A stretch of DNA of 64,000 bases from Blasia pusilla (taxonomy: Eukaryota > Marchantiophyta > Marchantiopsida > Blasiales), in assembly GCA_050084515.1 (NCBI GenBank), contig CM114272.1:44826001-44890000 (forward strand). The letters run 5' to 3'. Below are positions 47,233-63,222 of the stretch, piece by piece (within the stretch, counting starts at the first letter, position 1; every line of letters begins with the position of its first letter). The notes beneath the pieces are model-generated. The model saw only the letters and a list, made by a program, of their open reading frames with translations, ran no database searches and had not been told where the DNA came from. The position numbers and the translations under genes are program-made.

Positions 47233-48132
47233 GGATGAATGGTCCCACATAAATCTATCTCTTGACATGCCCCCAACGTACCTCTCTGCATCTCTTGCAT
47301 GGAGACCTCTCTCATCCATGGATTGAGAGTCTTGCTCCCGAGATCTTCCATATACATTGGGAGGGGGTTGGTTGTACCATCCACCCCAAGGAGGACCACC
47401 CCACAAGTGACCTCCTCTCCAGCTCCGAGTCTCCCATGGAGGTTCATGGGACATATTGTTCGTGTCTAAGCACGGAGGGGGGTGTACATGCATCCCGTCT
47501 TTAACAACATTTTGTTGGCCTTGGGATCTTTGTCTCTCTACACTATTAGCATGGACTCCTTTCATATATTCTAATCCCTATACATAGTAAAGCGCTCAAT
47601 TTAATCAGAAAACAAGGTAGGATGATAGAAATAATACTCATATCAAGTATCTCCTACTACAAATCAATGTCTATCGATTGAATAATATGGATAATCCCAT
47701 AATCCGGTACTTACAGGATCGGGTGAATCTGAACGCGCCACATTGTCTTCATCTGATGTATATCCCATTGGTTCTTTCTCAGATTTCCTATCTCAGAAAT
47801 CTGGAATATTTAGGGTCTTCTTGAGGCATGCACTTTGTCGGCAAAGGCTTACCACATTTGGAGCAACATGAATCTTTGTTGCTAGTTGCCTCTTTTTTTG
47901 AATTGCTCCATTACTATCCATGTTTCACAATTAGTTCAATAAACATGAAATAATTCATTCCACGCCACGAGAAATCATGTGTAATCCTCATTTCACTAGC
48001 AATCACTATGAAATTTACTTGCACTAACTTAAAGCCACTAAAGGATCCCCCAACAACAGGCACAACTATGGACTTGTAGTTTATCTAATCGATGAGATCC
48101 TGATCTGATTCATCCCCATCATTTTCCATGCT

Positions 48133-48912
48133 CTACAAAACTTCCAGTACATGTACTTGGCTAAAATCTGATTGAGCTATGGGAACTTCAGCGTCATTTA
48201 GTTCAATGGCACTAAGAGTATTGATATGGGGCAAATGTCTTTCCAAGAAAGGAGTCACCTCCATGCCATGGTATTCACCACTCTCCTCCTTATCCCAATT
48301 CAAGTCTGTCGAATCTGCAAAGCTACGGCGAGACCTTGCTTCTTTCCTAAGTACTACTCTCCATGCACCTCCATCACCCGGATCTCCATAGAAAACCTGT
48401 TCTACTTGTGAAGGAAGCACAAAAGGCTGGTGGTGAAGTGGCTCATTATCATCTAGGTTAGCAAGAAGAAAACCCTCCCCGTCTCGTTTAATGGATGAGC
48501 GCCTAGAGTCCCAGTCTACTCTAACCCATCTACCTCTCATTAGAATGAGAGGTTGCCTTATAATCTGGTAGTCAAAGGCTAAGATATCAACTAAAACACC
48601 CACATATGAATAAGCTCTATGTGAGTTGGATCTCCCCCCCTCGTCATCCAAAAATACGGCTCGTATACTACAATCATAAGTTGAGCAACTTAATCCCCCA
48701 CTCCCTTCCACCCTATAATGATTACCATAAGCTTTCATACTCTTGTAGGAGAGCACTTTAGAAGTAGGAGGTATGGAGAGAACAAATGCCTCTTCATCAA
48801 GCTTCTCAAGGTTCCCTTCTACGGCTTCCAAAATGGCTTGACGAACCCAATCTTGGAAGGACATATTTTTATTTTCACTCTCTTCATAAATCCTGTAAAG
48901 TTCAATGGACAA
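48133..48912 (-). pseudogene. CACTA transposase C-terminal piece (DUF4216-like)
   Basis: This is the longest unbroken minus-strand frame of the element, 259 codons. It contains VLSYKSMKAYGNHYRVEGSG, an aromatic segment on colour-like repeats (YVGVLVDILAFDYQ), then QVEQVFYGDPGDGGAWRVVL. DUF4216 regions, which close many plant En/Spm transposase proteins, have the same order, ending in a QVFYxxDxxxxxWxVVL motif. An acidic tail (DLNWDKEESGEYHGMEVTPF) follows. The frame is intact, but the protein it belongs to is broken upstream. It is read from the right, continuous with 49016-49855. Confidence 0.65.
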
Positions 48913-49015
48913 TGAATATTAGTTTAGAGTAAGAAACTACCAACATCAACAATTGAACCTTCTAGATATGCCAATCAGCAAACAAACACAAGGATAGAGA
49001 TAAGATACTGATACC

Positions 49016-49855
49016 CTACCTATACCACTTCTCCATGCATTGAGTGTTGCGTAGTATATAGTTGTGCGCCAAGACTAAAAGGTCTTGCAAAAGTGTGACG
49101 GTTGTTGTTGCACCTTCCAATTCCTCTCCAACCACCCCTGCTTCCTCTCCATCGTCCCATACTCGAGTTTGGACATGTTCAAACCTCCTCATATATTCCG
49201 TGAAAAAACCCAATGCTTTGTCGAGGAGATATCCCTCGGCCATACATCCTTCAGGTTGTGCCTTTGACCTCACCTACTTTTTCATCACTCTCATGTACCT
49301 CTCAAAAGGATACATCCATCAACATGCTACTGGGCCACAAATATCTAACTCCTCTACAACATGTAGGAGAAGATGAGTCATTACATCAAAGAATGCAAGT
49401 GGGAAGTGCATTTCCAACAAGCATAGAGTGACCACAGTATCTTCATGCAGCTTCTCATAGCAAGAAGGATCCCATACCTTCATTGAAATGTTCCTAAGGA
49501 CCCTGCTTAGTCTCATGATAGTGACCCTCACCTCTCCACTCATGAGCCCTCGTAGGCAATATGGCAAAATCTGATGAAAGAAGACATGGTAATCATGAGA
49601 CTTCATGTTACCCAACTTTTTCCTAACAACATGTTTCTTCAACTCACCGCAGTAGCCAGAAGGCACTTTCAATGCCTCAACCCTTCCAAGAAATGTTGTC
49701 AACTCCAAGGGAGATAGGACATACTTAGCCCTAGGTTTAACAAGACCCCTGCTCTTTGTAGGGTGGGGTCGTAGCCATAAGTGGGGTATGATTCCGCGTT
49801 TTTCCATGTCTCGTCTAACTTTCACTGTATTCTTCATCCCTATATTTTTTTTCAA
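49016..49855 (-). pseudogene. CACTA transposase middle piece (DUF4218-like)
   Basis: The minus-strand frame 49855-49319 holds NMKSHDYHVFFHQILPYCLR, then MHFPLAFFDVMTHLLLHVVE. These are hallmarks of the DUF4218 domain that follows the TNP2 transposase domain in plant CACTA elements. A stop at about 49317 separates it from WMYPFERYMRVMKK. After another stop comes VRSKAQPEGCMAEGYLLDKA (49273-49016), again in canonical DUF4218 order. The two stops show inactivation. The missing N-terminal portion lies to the right at 50024-51884. Confidence 0.8.
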
Positions 49856-50023
49856 ATGTTTTCAGCTATATCAGCTATATTCTTCTCCACATACATGACA
49901 TGGATTGTATGTGTGATAAGGAGGTGCTAGGAAATAACAAAGAAATACTAGTTAAGAAAAACTTACTAAAAGCATCATAAGGATTCTTCAATCACATAAA
50001 TAAAAGCTTTTACATTCAAAACA

Positions 50024-51485
50024 CTATAGATTTCTGTTGGATACTCTCCAATAAGGTAGGTCAAAAACTTTTGTCCTCCTTTTCACACCTGTCTTCTTGT
50101 AAGGGTCTTGTGGATGATCTTCCTGGCCACCATTTCTATCATAGATCAGCTTATCCTCTACCCATTGTAGAATCTCATCTGTTGAGATAGGTTTGGGAGG
50201 TTCTCTAGATTGACCTGCACCATTGAAGTGGATACCATACTTTCTTTGTCTCCATTCATGGCTAGGATGCAGATTTCGATGGTGGCCTCCAAATATAGGC
50301 TTTCCACACTCCTTGGAGAAGTCTGAGTCCACTCTAGGTCCACAAACAGTGCAAGCAAGTTTTCCACCATGACTTTGCCCAGAAACTAGTCCATATGCCG
50401 GATAATCAGTGATGGTCCAAAGGATAAGGGTTCTAAATATAAACTTCCACTCCCCATTCAATTTTTTGACATCATAAAAGTCTACACCTTGCCATAGTTC
50501 TATGAACTCCTCCACAATTAGAGCAAGAAAAGTGTCAATGTTCCTCGCATTAACACTCTCCTTGCCAAGCATGATCAAAAAATTGAATGAAAAATTTCTT
50601 GGTTTGTAGCCAAGGTGGCAAGTTATAATTCACTAGTAAAATGGGTCAAGTACTCCATGAGCTAGCCTTGTCTGAAAAGGGGTTTACACCATCTAAAGAC
50701 AAACCAAACCTACAATTCCTCTTTTAAAGTTGGAAATCTGGATACAATTCATCCACGTGTTTCCATGCTTTAGAATCTCCAGTATGCCTAACAATACCAT
50801 CCCTGCTCACATTATCAAGTGCTCAACACATCAATTCTGAAAGTGCATTGGACCTAAACAGACGTTGTAGTCTTGGGATTATAGGAAAATGCCTCAAAAC
50901 CTTGGATGGAACCATACGTTTCCCAACTTTCTTGAATCTACTCTCTCCACATTTTGGAGAGAGTAGATTCAAGAAAGTTGTGTATTGTATCATGGTAATC
51001 TATATGGAGCTGAAGCTGAATGTGGAGAGAGTAGATTCAAGAAATTTGGGACACACTTCAGCTCCATATAGATTCCCACGATACAATACACATCCTTGAG
51101 GACAAGCATGAATGGTATTGTATCCCAACCCCAACTTTCCCACTAGCTTCTTCGCTGCATAATGACTTTTCGGAACTCGATTACCTTTTGGCAGTACATG
51201 TTTTCCAAGCAACTTGAATAGTTCATCAACAACTATATTGGGTACACCGTGTGCCTCATAAATATTGAAAATATGCATGATAAAAGCAAGTGTAGATCCT
51301 TTGGCATCAAGAAACAATGGCTTGCATGCTTCATTTAGCATATCAGGTTCTGCAGTTGGGATGTCACTGGTCGTCTCATGCGGATCTTCCCATATTTCCC
51401 CTCCTCCATGACCAACATTACCCTCATATAGTTGGTCATATTGGGCAAACACCTCGTTCAACATCTGGTTAACATCCACATCCAT
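50024..51485 (-). pseudogene. CACTA TNP2-type transposase remnant
   Basis: Read on the minus strand, 51485-51000 has YNTIHACPQGCVLYRGNLYG, the zinc-binding entry of the TNP2 transposase domain. After a rearranged stretch come CGESRFKKVGKRMVPSKVLR, HFPIIPRLQRLF and RFGLSLDGVNPFSDKAS. From 50578, FLALIVEEFIELWQGVDFYD and LWTITDYPAYGLVSGQSHGG lead to KLACTVCGPRVDSDFSKECG. This order is diagnostic of En/Spm transposase. A frame break occurs at 50924-51090, where about 100 bp is inverted and partly duplicated, and there are stops near 50810 and 50640. The element cannot make a functional transposase. Confidence 0.85.
50924..51090. repeat. Local inverted duplication inside the transposase
   Basis: Two stacked inverted repeats. 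50924-50949 and 50955-50980 are exact reverse complements of 26 bp around CATTT. 50981-51014 and 51057-51090 are reverse complements of 34 bp with two mismatches. TGTGGAGAGAGTAGATTCAA also recurs at about 51021-51040. Together they show a roughly 100-bp segment present in inverted orientation with duplicated edges. Confidence 0.85.
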
Positions 51486-51551
51486 GTCTATAAGAGGGGA
51501 TGCGTGTCGATTATATGTTGCATCCCTATCTTCAGTATAGTCATCTTTTCT

Positions 51552-51884
51552 TCAAACAGCTGACTCCATAATGTACTTCTGATGAAGTCTACTATCCATT
51601 TGGTCTTCAGCTAGCCACTCCTCATCAAAGGAGTCCCTTTCTTCTATCCCATTCCACAACCGGCACAAAGGAAATCTACCATTCCTTTGTAGGTGAACAT
51701 CTACCGTATGTAATGTTATAGTTTTCTGCCCCTTGCCCTCATTGCAAGGGCATTTGATACGTCTCTTGCCATCTGCTTGAGCCCTAGCAAGCTCTCTACG
51801 CCATAACTTCAAGTCATGCACAGCCACTCTATTAGGATGAGGTAAAGATTTCCTATGTCCAAGGGAGGTGGTTTCCATGGCCAC
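51552..51884 (-). pseudogene. CACTA transposase N-terminal piece
   Basis: The minus-strand frame has DLKLWRRELARAQADGKRRI, then KCPCNEGKGQKTITLHTVDV and LQRNGRFPLCRLWN. Plant CACTA transposases begin with an IxCPCxxC...V..HL...GF..Y..W motif of this kind (transposase-associated domain). A stop ends it before the TNP2 domain piece that begins at 51485, and an intron or deletion may lie between. Its ATG at 51884 is a reasonable start for the original protein. Confidence 0.65.
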
Positions 51885-52546
51885 GATATTGAGTTATTAA
51901 GCCTAAAACATCCGACATACCACACCATACCAAGGGGAATAAAAAAACACACATTTCCAAGATGGACCTCAATGATTCGATATATGTAGTATATCTCACC
52001 TACTAATATATGAAAAAAATCCCTTGAATCCTATATTTACCCACACTTGCTTTATCTACTGTCCACTAAAGAATTCTTGCAAGTGAATTGATAAATACCT
52101 TTCTTGGCTGGTCTATTTTTCTGCACTCCTTGATAACTCAGACCGATTCAAATGGTGTGTGTAATCCTGCAAGCCATTTCATCACATTCATGACATATTA
52201 GATCGAGATGATCTCAACACCATTGCAATATCCCACTGTAAACGAGTGCCTATACAAATGACAAATCACTTACACCTACGTAAAAAGTGAGCCATTACTA
52301 TACTTTTATCTAAAACAATCCATGACAGTCCCGAAGCTTTCTTGGAAACTCTCGAGGACAGAAGAGTATGAACTTGTACTTTCTTGAGAGTCACATTCAA
52401 ACACTCCTAAAGAAACTTGCTGCTTAACAAATCATATCCGAAGTCAAATATGCAAACAAACCACGACATTTCACATGATCTCTTTAATGAAAAGTTGTTA
52501 CATTAATTAAAATCCTACTTTATGGCCTTTAAGAAGCTTAATCAAA
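51885..52546. other. No gene recognised
   Basis: AT-rich leader-like DNA between the transposase start and an unidentified minus-strand frame. No motif or repeat unit was seen. Confidence 0.4.
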
Positions 52547-53176
52547 CTACCAATACCTATCAAGTGCTGGAATTCTCTGCCATGTAGCAACACAACATAT
52601 TCTGAGACAACAAATACATGTCCTTCCAGGAATCGTTTGGTTCCTTGAGCGAGTGCGAACTTGCTCTCGTGGACTTTTCCCTTCCCAAAAATTACTATAC
52701 TCTAATCTTACTTGGACACTTTTCCCACCGACCTCAATTGCATACTCTAACAAACTCACCAATTTTGTAACATTTACATCAGTATCTATCCCAATAGCCA
52801 TTCCTTGCTTATTGTGGCATATATGAAGAGTGTTCTTACCAACCACCCCGACCATTATCCAGGCAACTAAAGAATATATATCATCATGGCGGAGAATAAC
52901 ATCAACAAACCTAACATGGAAATGACGCTCTATCACGTCAAATAATGTTATCTTCCCAACCCTTTAACCATTGGCATGGTCATTTCCTCTAGAATCATCA
53001 ATCAACTGCAAAATCCTTACCCATTCAAGGATTGGCAGAGCCAAGATCCAATCAAATATCCCTAAAGGCCTACTTTTGTGAAATATCTTCTTCTTCAAAT
53101 CCACCAAAAGACCACGTAGCCTCAACAAAAAATATTTTGAATCACAGAGTCTTCGGGGAGGTAAGTTTCCCTCCAT
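52547..53176 (-). pseudogene. Unidentified broken minus-strand ORF
   Basis: The frame 53176-52964 (LPPRRLCDSKYFLLRLRGLL, then PLGIFDWILALPILEWVRIL) ends at a stop. An adjacent frame, 52936-52547, follows with FHVRFVDVILRHDDIYSLVA, NTLHICHNKQGMAIGIDTDV and VQVRLEYSNFWEG. The composition is that of a folded protein and both pieces point the same way, so one protein with a break near 52950 is likely. I do not recognise it. It could be a captured host gene fragment inside the CACTA element, which is common for this class, or another transposon protein. Confidence 0.4.
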
Positions 53177-53340
53177 AATCAGAGGCTATTTCTTAGCCTT
53201 TCCTAAGAAACTTGAAATAGATAATTATGCACAGCTTGCTGCTGAGAGTTCTTTAAAGCTACCTGTGCACAAATTAAACATCAAAGAGCTCTGTTAGAAG
53301 AAACAATGCACTAAACAAGAAGAAAACTAATCCCTTCTTC

Positions 53341-58227
<4,887 letters not shown>

Positions 58228-58274
<47 letters not shown>
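58228..58274. repeat. (CT)23 microsatellite
   Basis: A CT dinucleotide run directly follows ACACACA at the 3' end of the LINE. The Leu-Ser repeat frames across it are artefacts. Confidence 0.95.
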
Positions 58275-58277
<3 letters not shown>

Positions 58278-58409
58278 GACCTCAATTCGCTGCAATGTGC
58301 GCCTGCGTACCCCTGACGCCTACTTCCCTCTCCTCGAGGTTCACCACTTACATTATGGCGCCAAGTTCATAAGACTTTGGTCTTGTCCACGTGGAACCTG
58401 TATTGTCAT

Positions 58410-58602
58410 AACCATATTTTGTGACTCAAAGTTTCTAGTCATTTTTTGGAGACTTGGAATACTTTATTATGACTAAATATGATTAGACAAATGACTACTT
58501 TTGACTAATAGTGCATATCATGACTAGTTCACTTACAATCAAGTCATGTTAAAGCAAGTAGTCATTAGGTGTACAATCATAAAAGTGGCATTTTTCTTCT
58601 AG
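58410..58602 (-). mobile_element. CACTA-type right terminus with subterminal repeats
   Basis: The segment ends ATTTTTCTTCTAGTG; read on the minus strand this is CACTAGAAGAAAAATGCC, a classic plant CACTA terminus. The preceding ~190 bp is dense in TAGTCAT / ATGACTA, the same subterminal motif as at 3630-3916. It faces left, so it is the right end, upstream of the minus-strand transposase. It is the likely 5' terminus of the element carrying the 44.7-51.9 kb pieces. Confidence 0.75.
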
Positions 58603-60189
58603 TGAACGGTTGCAAAATCAAGAATTACATATATTGAAGGAATTATGTTGGGCAAGGAGACATGGGACCAATTGCTTTATCCCTCTTGCAATTGGATGTT
58701 ATTGGGCTCTTATATGTGTCTTGATGCTTTCCTTAAAATATGTGCTCAACATTCCCTCAAGATTCAACAATCATCAACTTACCCTTTGTGTAGCTACCTT
58801 TCTCTCTTAGCTACACTACGTATTATCCACACTCCTTCATTGTGGCATTACGACCTCTTGATAGCACTCGGGCATAACCATTGGTGTTCATGGATCAAGC
58901 ATTTGTGGCCATGCATATCGTCAACCATCACATCTAACCAACCACTAGTGTTTGTGTTGGATTTGTTTGGAATTAATTTCCTAATTTGTTAACTTATTTT
59001 GTGTTGGTTTGTTTTCATTTTCCTTATGCATTTCTAGCCTCCTTCCATTTTGAAGTCTCCATCGATTGGAACTAATGAGAAGCAATGAAACTCATAAACT
59101 ACATTGAACAAGGGTGAAGATAACTATGCTTACAAATAAAGAAATCGCAACTTAAAATCGGAGATAACATAGAAGCCTCATAAAATTTTTAAATATTAGA
59201 TTTGTTTTGACCTGAGGAGAACGTATGCAAGTGATTTGTAATAGTGTGCAAGAGGATTGCGTCCCTGGCTTATCTTTTACCCCACTTACTTGTTCGGCCT
59301 TTAGGAAGACGAGAACACGGCATTGTGAAAAACAAACTCCGCGGGTCCACTTCCGGGGAAAACAACCACACGGTATAAGTTATGTCAAATACCCGGGACC
59401 TCTGGTTGTCGATGAGATGGTATACCTACTCTCGGCAAGCCAAAGAATATAGATTTTCAGTTTCCTCGGTTCCAGAGATAGGCATAGAGAAACCGATAGA
59501 GTAGACCATAACCTCAAGTGTAGCCGTAGGTGTAGAGCCTCGGTGGTAGTCTCGCTGGAAGTTGAGATCAAAGTCCAGTTATGTCGTCGATACTGTAGGT
59601 CAGGAGTGATGGTGGTGGGCCTAGAATATGACATACACTGACATATTTCCTGATTGATTCCAATCTGTCCTAAAGAAGAGAGAAGTTCGCACACGGTCGA
59701 GTCGCTCCGCGTTAGAGCGTCCAGTACGTTAGAGTTGAGTCCTTTGTATCGTGGAAAGGTCGTTTTGTACTCACTGTATGAGTGAGAAGGAACAGTATGT
59801 TTTCCTAAGGTTCACGTTGCCAATGGTACCATCCACATTCGCCGTCGTATGTAGTATTGTACACAAAGACTAGATAATAGTCACATACACGGTACTCCTT
59901 AAGTTTCAGACTTGATGCGAGATCTTCGTAGACTTCGTTAACTTAAATTTTTTTAAATACAGACTCTAGTAAAAGTAAGGAACCTTTACTAAAGACTGAC
60001 AGGAGAAAGTAGATTCTTGGTCCTACTTCCTGCTGCTACGTCTAGGTTATCGCTATTGAGTCGTACGCTATGAGTTGCGGGTGTTATCTGGATCCTGGAG
60101 TCATCTGGTGACTCAGGTCTATCTATCCTTTCCGTGAGTTTTAGAAATTACAAGCTGTTTGACCAGAGTGTACTCATTGACGAGTCTGA
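58603..60189. other. No gene recognised
   Basis: The first 600 bp resemble the neighbouring repeats, with overlapping 60-115 codon frames and no motif. From about 59200 the style changes to the low-copy-looking type. A minus frame at 59380-59694 has no domain. Confidence 0.35.
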
Positions 60190-60245
60190 AATTCCATAAT
60201 CCACCGATTTTGGAGATAATTCCAAAATTCGGTGGATTATGGAAT
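60190..60245. repeat. Hairpin, ~25-bp arms
   Basis: 60190-60213 (AATTCCATAATCCACCGATT and so on) and 60221-60245 are reverse complements apart from one extra A, around a short AT-rich loop. GATAATTCC / GGAATTATC is repeated at the edges. Confidence 0.85.
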
Positions 60246-60349
60246 TATCTCCAATTAGCGGGGAGAACCGGGTTTCTCAAACACCGGTCAACGGAATATA
60301 AAAGGGACCTCAGTTCTCTCGAAAAAAACTACCCGGACCCTGATTAGAG

Positions 60350-60661
60350 GTGGTTTGGGATAAGCGTAAAAATCCTGTCCGACCACTGGACAGGATCCCA
60401 GTAAGAACAGCCGTAATGTGCGCAGCAACTTCTGCTAGTGAGTGGTACATCAATGCCTACTCTCGTACATCTCGATCCAGACCCGGGATGTCCTGCAAAT
60501 CATTGAGACAGGCGGGAGTATCTTTAAAATTGATCAACTACTTTTTTTGCTCGTCTTTCTGGGAGGACAATACCGGTATCAATGATCTGGAAGTAGATTC
60601 AGCGGCGCCAAAAGCTGCACGTGAGACTGTTGTATTACAGATGAATACAGTAGTTGATTGA
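60350..60661 (+). CDS. Candidate upstream exon of bHLH gene 2 (speculative)
   Basis: A 103-codon plus-strand frame lies 580 bp before the recognised bHLH exon. It contains CAATSASEWYINAYSRTSRS, then GVSLKLINYFFCSSFWEDNT and GINDLEVDSA. The spacing of G, L, L and ED followed by a hydrophobic run faintly recalls the end of the bHLH-MYC_N domain that precedes the bHLH in AMS-type proteins. The similarity is weak and no donor or acceptor pair was fixed. It may be non-coding. Confidence 0.2.
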   Translation: MVWDKRKNPVRPLDRIPVRTAVMCAATSASEWYINAYSRTSRSRPGMSCKSLRQAGVSLKLINYFFCSSFWEDNTGINDLEVDSAAPKAARETVVLQMNTVVD

Positions 60662-61240
60662 ATTTTGGATAGTAAGTACTGTTATCGACTGGCACTGTAA
60701 GGTAGAATATCGCTTATGACAAACTTACAACGCAGTGAACTTAGTGAAGCTAGTTAGTAGACTAGAGTGTCGGTGAAGGAGCAAAAAATAGACCTCATGA
60801 TAGATGCGAAGACTAAAGGAATGGTATTCAGGATTTCATTTTGCCCATAATGATGCGCGTTTTCCTTCTTTTGGACCTGCTGATCGTACTTAACGGAATG
60901 GGGAAAGGCACAAAGCGTAGTGTCGTTCACATCATGCGGCATGGGTGTTGAATACAACCCCCCGAAAAATCGCCGAGGAGGTTGACGTCCTTTTTGATTT
61001 TCTCAAGTGAGTGGTGAGACAGTGCCGATACCGATGTTGAGATTTGTATTTTTGGACTGACGTTTCTGCATGCGGAAAGATTCCCAACAATTGGCAGGAC
61101 TAGCTTCCGCAGTTGCGGATATTTCTTGAGAGTTTGAATTTTCGTGAGAGGAGAGCGCTTCTTATCACTGTTCTCTTTGTGCATCTGGTTTCAAAATGCG
61201 AAGGATTTCTGAGAAATCTCCTTTGTAGCAGGCTTGTGAC

Positions 61241-62041
61241 ATGCATTCCATTCTTGGACGTGGACTTGGGTCTGCGTTCAGCGAAGAGCAGGAATGGAAA
61301 GAACCTGGACGCTCACATCACGCGACGTCTGGCGACCCTTTATTTGCACCGCCGAGCTCGAGCGGGTCATTGCAAGATATTCTTCGCTCGGTTCATATGG
61401 TCGAGGGATCGGGGTTTCCAATAGTTCCTAAAAGCTCTGGTTCTCAACCGGAGATTGTTCAGGCTGAAGCAGGAGGTCACAACATTGAAGCACCGGCACC
61501 AGAAGATACATCGGGCAATATTCCAACTAATATCTCTAGGAAACAACTGGAATGCCATTCTGCTTCATCCTGGGACCATGGCATGCGACCTCCGCATGTC
61601 TTCGAACAATACCCGCATGTTGGACTTGTTGATATCTCTGCTCCGTTACAGTTAGATTCTGGTGGCTTCAAGACTCTCGGGACATGGTCGAGTTCTCAAG
61701 CTGGCGCTGATCAGCAGTGGACTGACCTGCGAAAGACTTCTAAGAACCTGCTCTCATCCGACGTAGACGATGGAAGCTGCCAACCATCTTCATGGAGAGA
61801 ACGCTGGTCAGAAAGCCCCGGAGTGGCTGCTGCGCTGGAGAACCAAACCAAATCGGTAGCAGTAACACAGTTGGAGGAGTCGACTGATGGAAGTGATCCG
61901 ATGGACGAGAAGATGTCAAGGCGCTACTCTGGTGTTGCTGGTTATTGTTCATCTCGCAACTTGTTCTCGGAACGCAAACGACGGAAGAAGATGAACGACG
62001 GACTGTACTCCTTACGTTCTCTCGTTCCAAATATCAGCAAG
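61241..62041 (+). CDS. AMS-like bHLH transcription factor, gene 2, bHLH exon
   Basis: This encodes 267 residues from the ATG at 61241, ending in the basic region and helix 1: NLFSERKRRKKMNDGLYSLR then SLVPNISK (residues 240-267). The N-x3-ERxRRKK-N signature with SLVP.ISK matches the AMS/TDR-type bHLH group, regulators of tapetum and spore-wall genes in flowering plants; orthology here is inference. The exon closes at AAG before GTAAAT (donor 62042), phase 0. An in-frame TAG lies 18 nt upstream of the ATG. However, TTTGTAG and CAG just before the coding part could be an acceptor, so this may be an internal exon. The bHLH-MYC_N domain normal for this group is not seen in it. Residues 1-239 are Ser- and Gly-rich. 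Confidence 0.85.
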
Positions 62042-62976
62042 GTAAATGCGTCCGTTTTTTAAGGGTTCTTTCTTTGCGTGATCGTGACTTGAGTTTACAT
62101 TTCGATCAGTTTGAGTGCACTTCCAGCGTAAGTCGTCCTCCTGATCTCATCTTACAACCATTCCTTCCAAAGCTCATGTTATTTATAATTCATGACAGGC
62201 ACTGAAAGCACTAGAACTAGTTCCCCGTATATTTACTTCTCGAGTTGAAGTGGCGTTGGAGCTCATTTCTTCAATGACTTATCAGTACAGGAATGTGCGG
62301 CAACAGCCTTAGAGATGAGTAGACAAAAAATGAGAGACTGCACTCAATCCCGCCCCGGCGATAATCCCACCCCCCACCAAGAAAGGATTTTTATTTTCTC
62401 TATACGTTGGCGAACATCAGATTACTAGTTAACGCTCACTGAATCCTACTAGAACGATGTACCCCAGCCTGGGATTACAATAACTTTAAACTTGTGAATA
62501 GACGAGTGATCGAGACCTACATCCATTGACTATAACAGCTCTAGGTCGTGTGTTCTGCTTTAGTCTTGATCATTCATATACGGTTGGTGACGTGTAGTCC
62601 TGCAATATTCTGGTATCTTAGACGAGGCTATGAAACTTGTTCTCAAAATTTATGGGAAGAGTCTGGCATCTGACCTTGCTTATCGGCGAAAGATCCTACA
62701 ATGCAATTGGATAATGAATACGGAACTTTGCAAACTGAATAATTCGAGAGTCTCAGCTGTATCTTTGCAGTTTCTCTAGCATGATCCTTGAGCCCAGAGT
62801 CCTAAAGATAAAATTACTGTCTTGGTTCACGCCGAGAGTCACTACGGCCTTTGTGTACGTGCTTTTGGAGAAACACTTTTCTCATCAGTGCAATCGAGGA
62901 GTGATTTGCGAGGAAAGGTTTCAATGAACTGTATTAATGTAGGAGCATACTGAATTTTATATGTGAAATATTGCAG

Positions 62977-63222
62977 ATGGATAAAGCTTCCATTATTGGA
63001 GATGCAATCAAGTATGTTGTAGAGCTTGAGAGACAAGTAAAGGAACTGGAAAGCGAGCTGGAAGGTGACGAGCAAAGACACAGTCAGGTGAATGCTAGTC
63101 TGGAGCAACCAGACTCGTCGTCGATGCCAGCATATGTCAGACATCAAAATGGAGATACAACGATTGATACTAACCACAACAGGAGCAGAAATTTGGATGC
63201 GAAGAACACTCCTAACGTCACG
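62977..63222 (+). CDS. AMS-like bHLH gene 2, helix 2 exon
   Basis: After a 935-bp intron (62042-62976, acceptor ATATTGCAG) the exon opens in phase 0 with MDKASIIGDAIKYVVELERQ. This gives loop, helix 2 and a leucine-zipper-like VKELESELEGDEQ, in exact register with exon 1. MDKASI.GDAI.YV is the hallmark of AMS/ICE/TDR-type bHLH proteins. The rest of the exon is polar linker (RHQNGDTTIDTNHNRSRNLD). It probably ends at ACG before GTATGT (donor 63223), 82 codons, phase 0. An earlier GTGAAT donor at 63090 is a weaker alternative. Without splicing the frame would stop at 63243. Confidence 0.85.

Larger units (their letters stand above)
47041..47565 (-). pseudogene. Low-complexity Gly/Trp/Pro-rich ORF within the CACTA element
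   Basis: Two overlapping minus-strand frames, 47155-47565 (136 codons) and 47046-47447 (133 codons), share the same DNA. The first has PPWETRSWRGGHLWGGPPWG and NQPPPNVYGRSREQDSQSMD. Its hydrophilic, repetitive make-up suits the N-terminal part of a CACTA accessory (TNPA-like) protein, and it lies between the Transposase_24 remnant and the DUF4216 piece. Part of the frame is made of a local tandem and inverted duplication (47082-47232), so its 3' end is rearranged. Function is inferred only from position. Confidence 0.35.

Noticed and set aside
61367-62030. Minus-strand frames opposite the gene 2 bHLH exon
   Set aside because: They are shadows of the plus-strand coding exon, which carries the clear bHLH motif.
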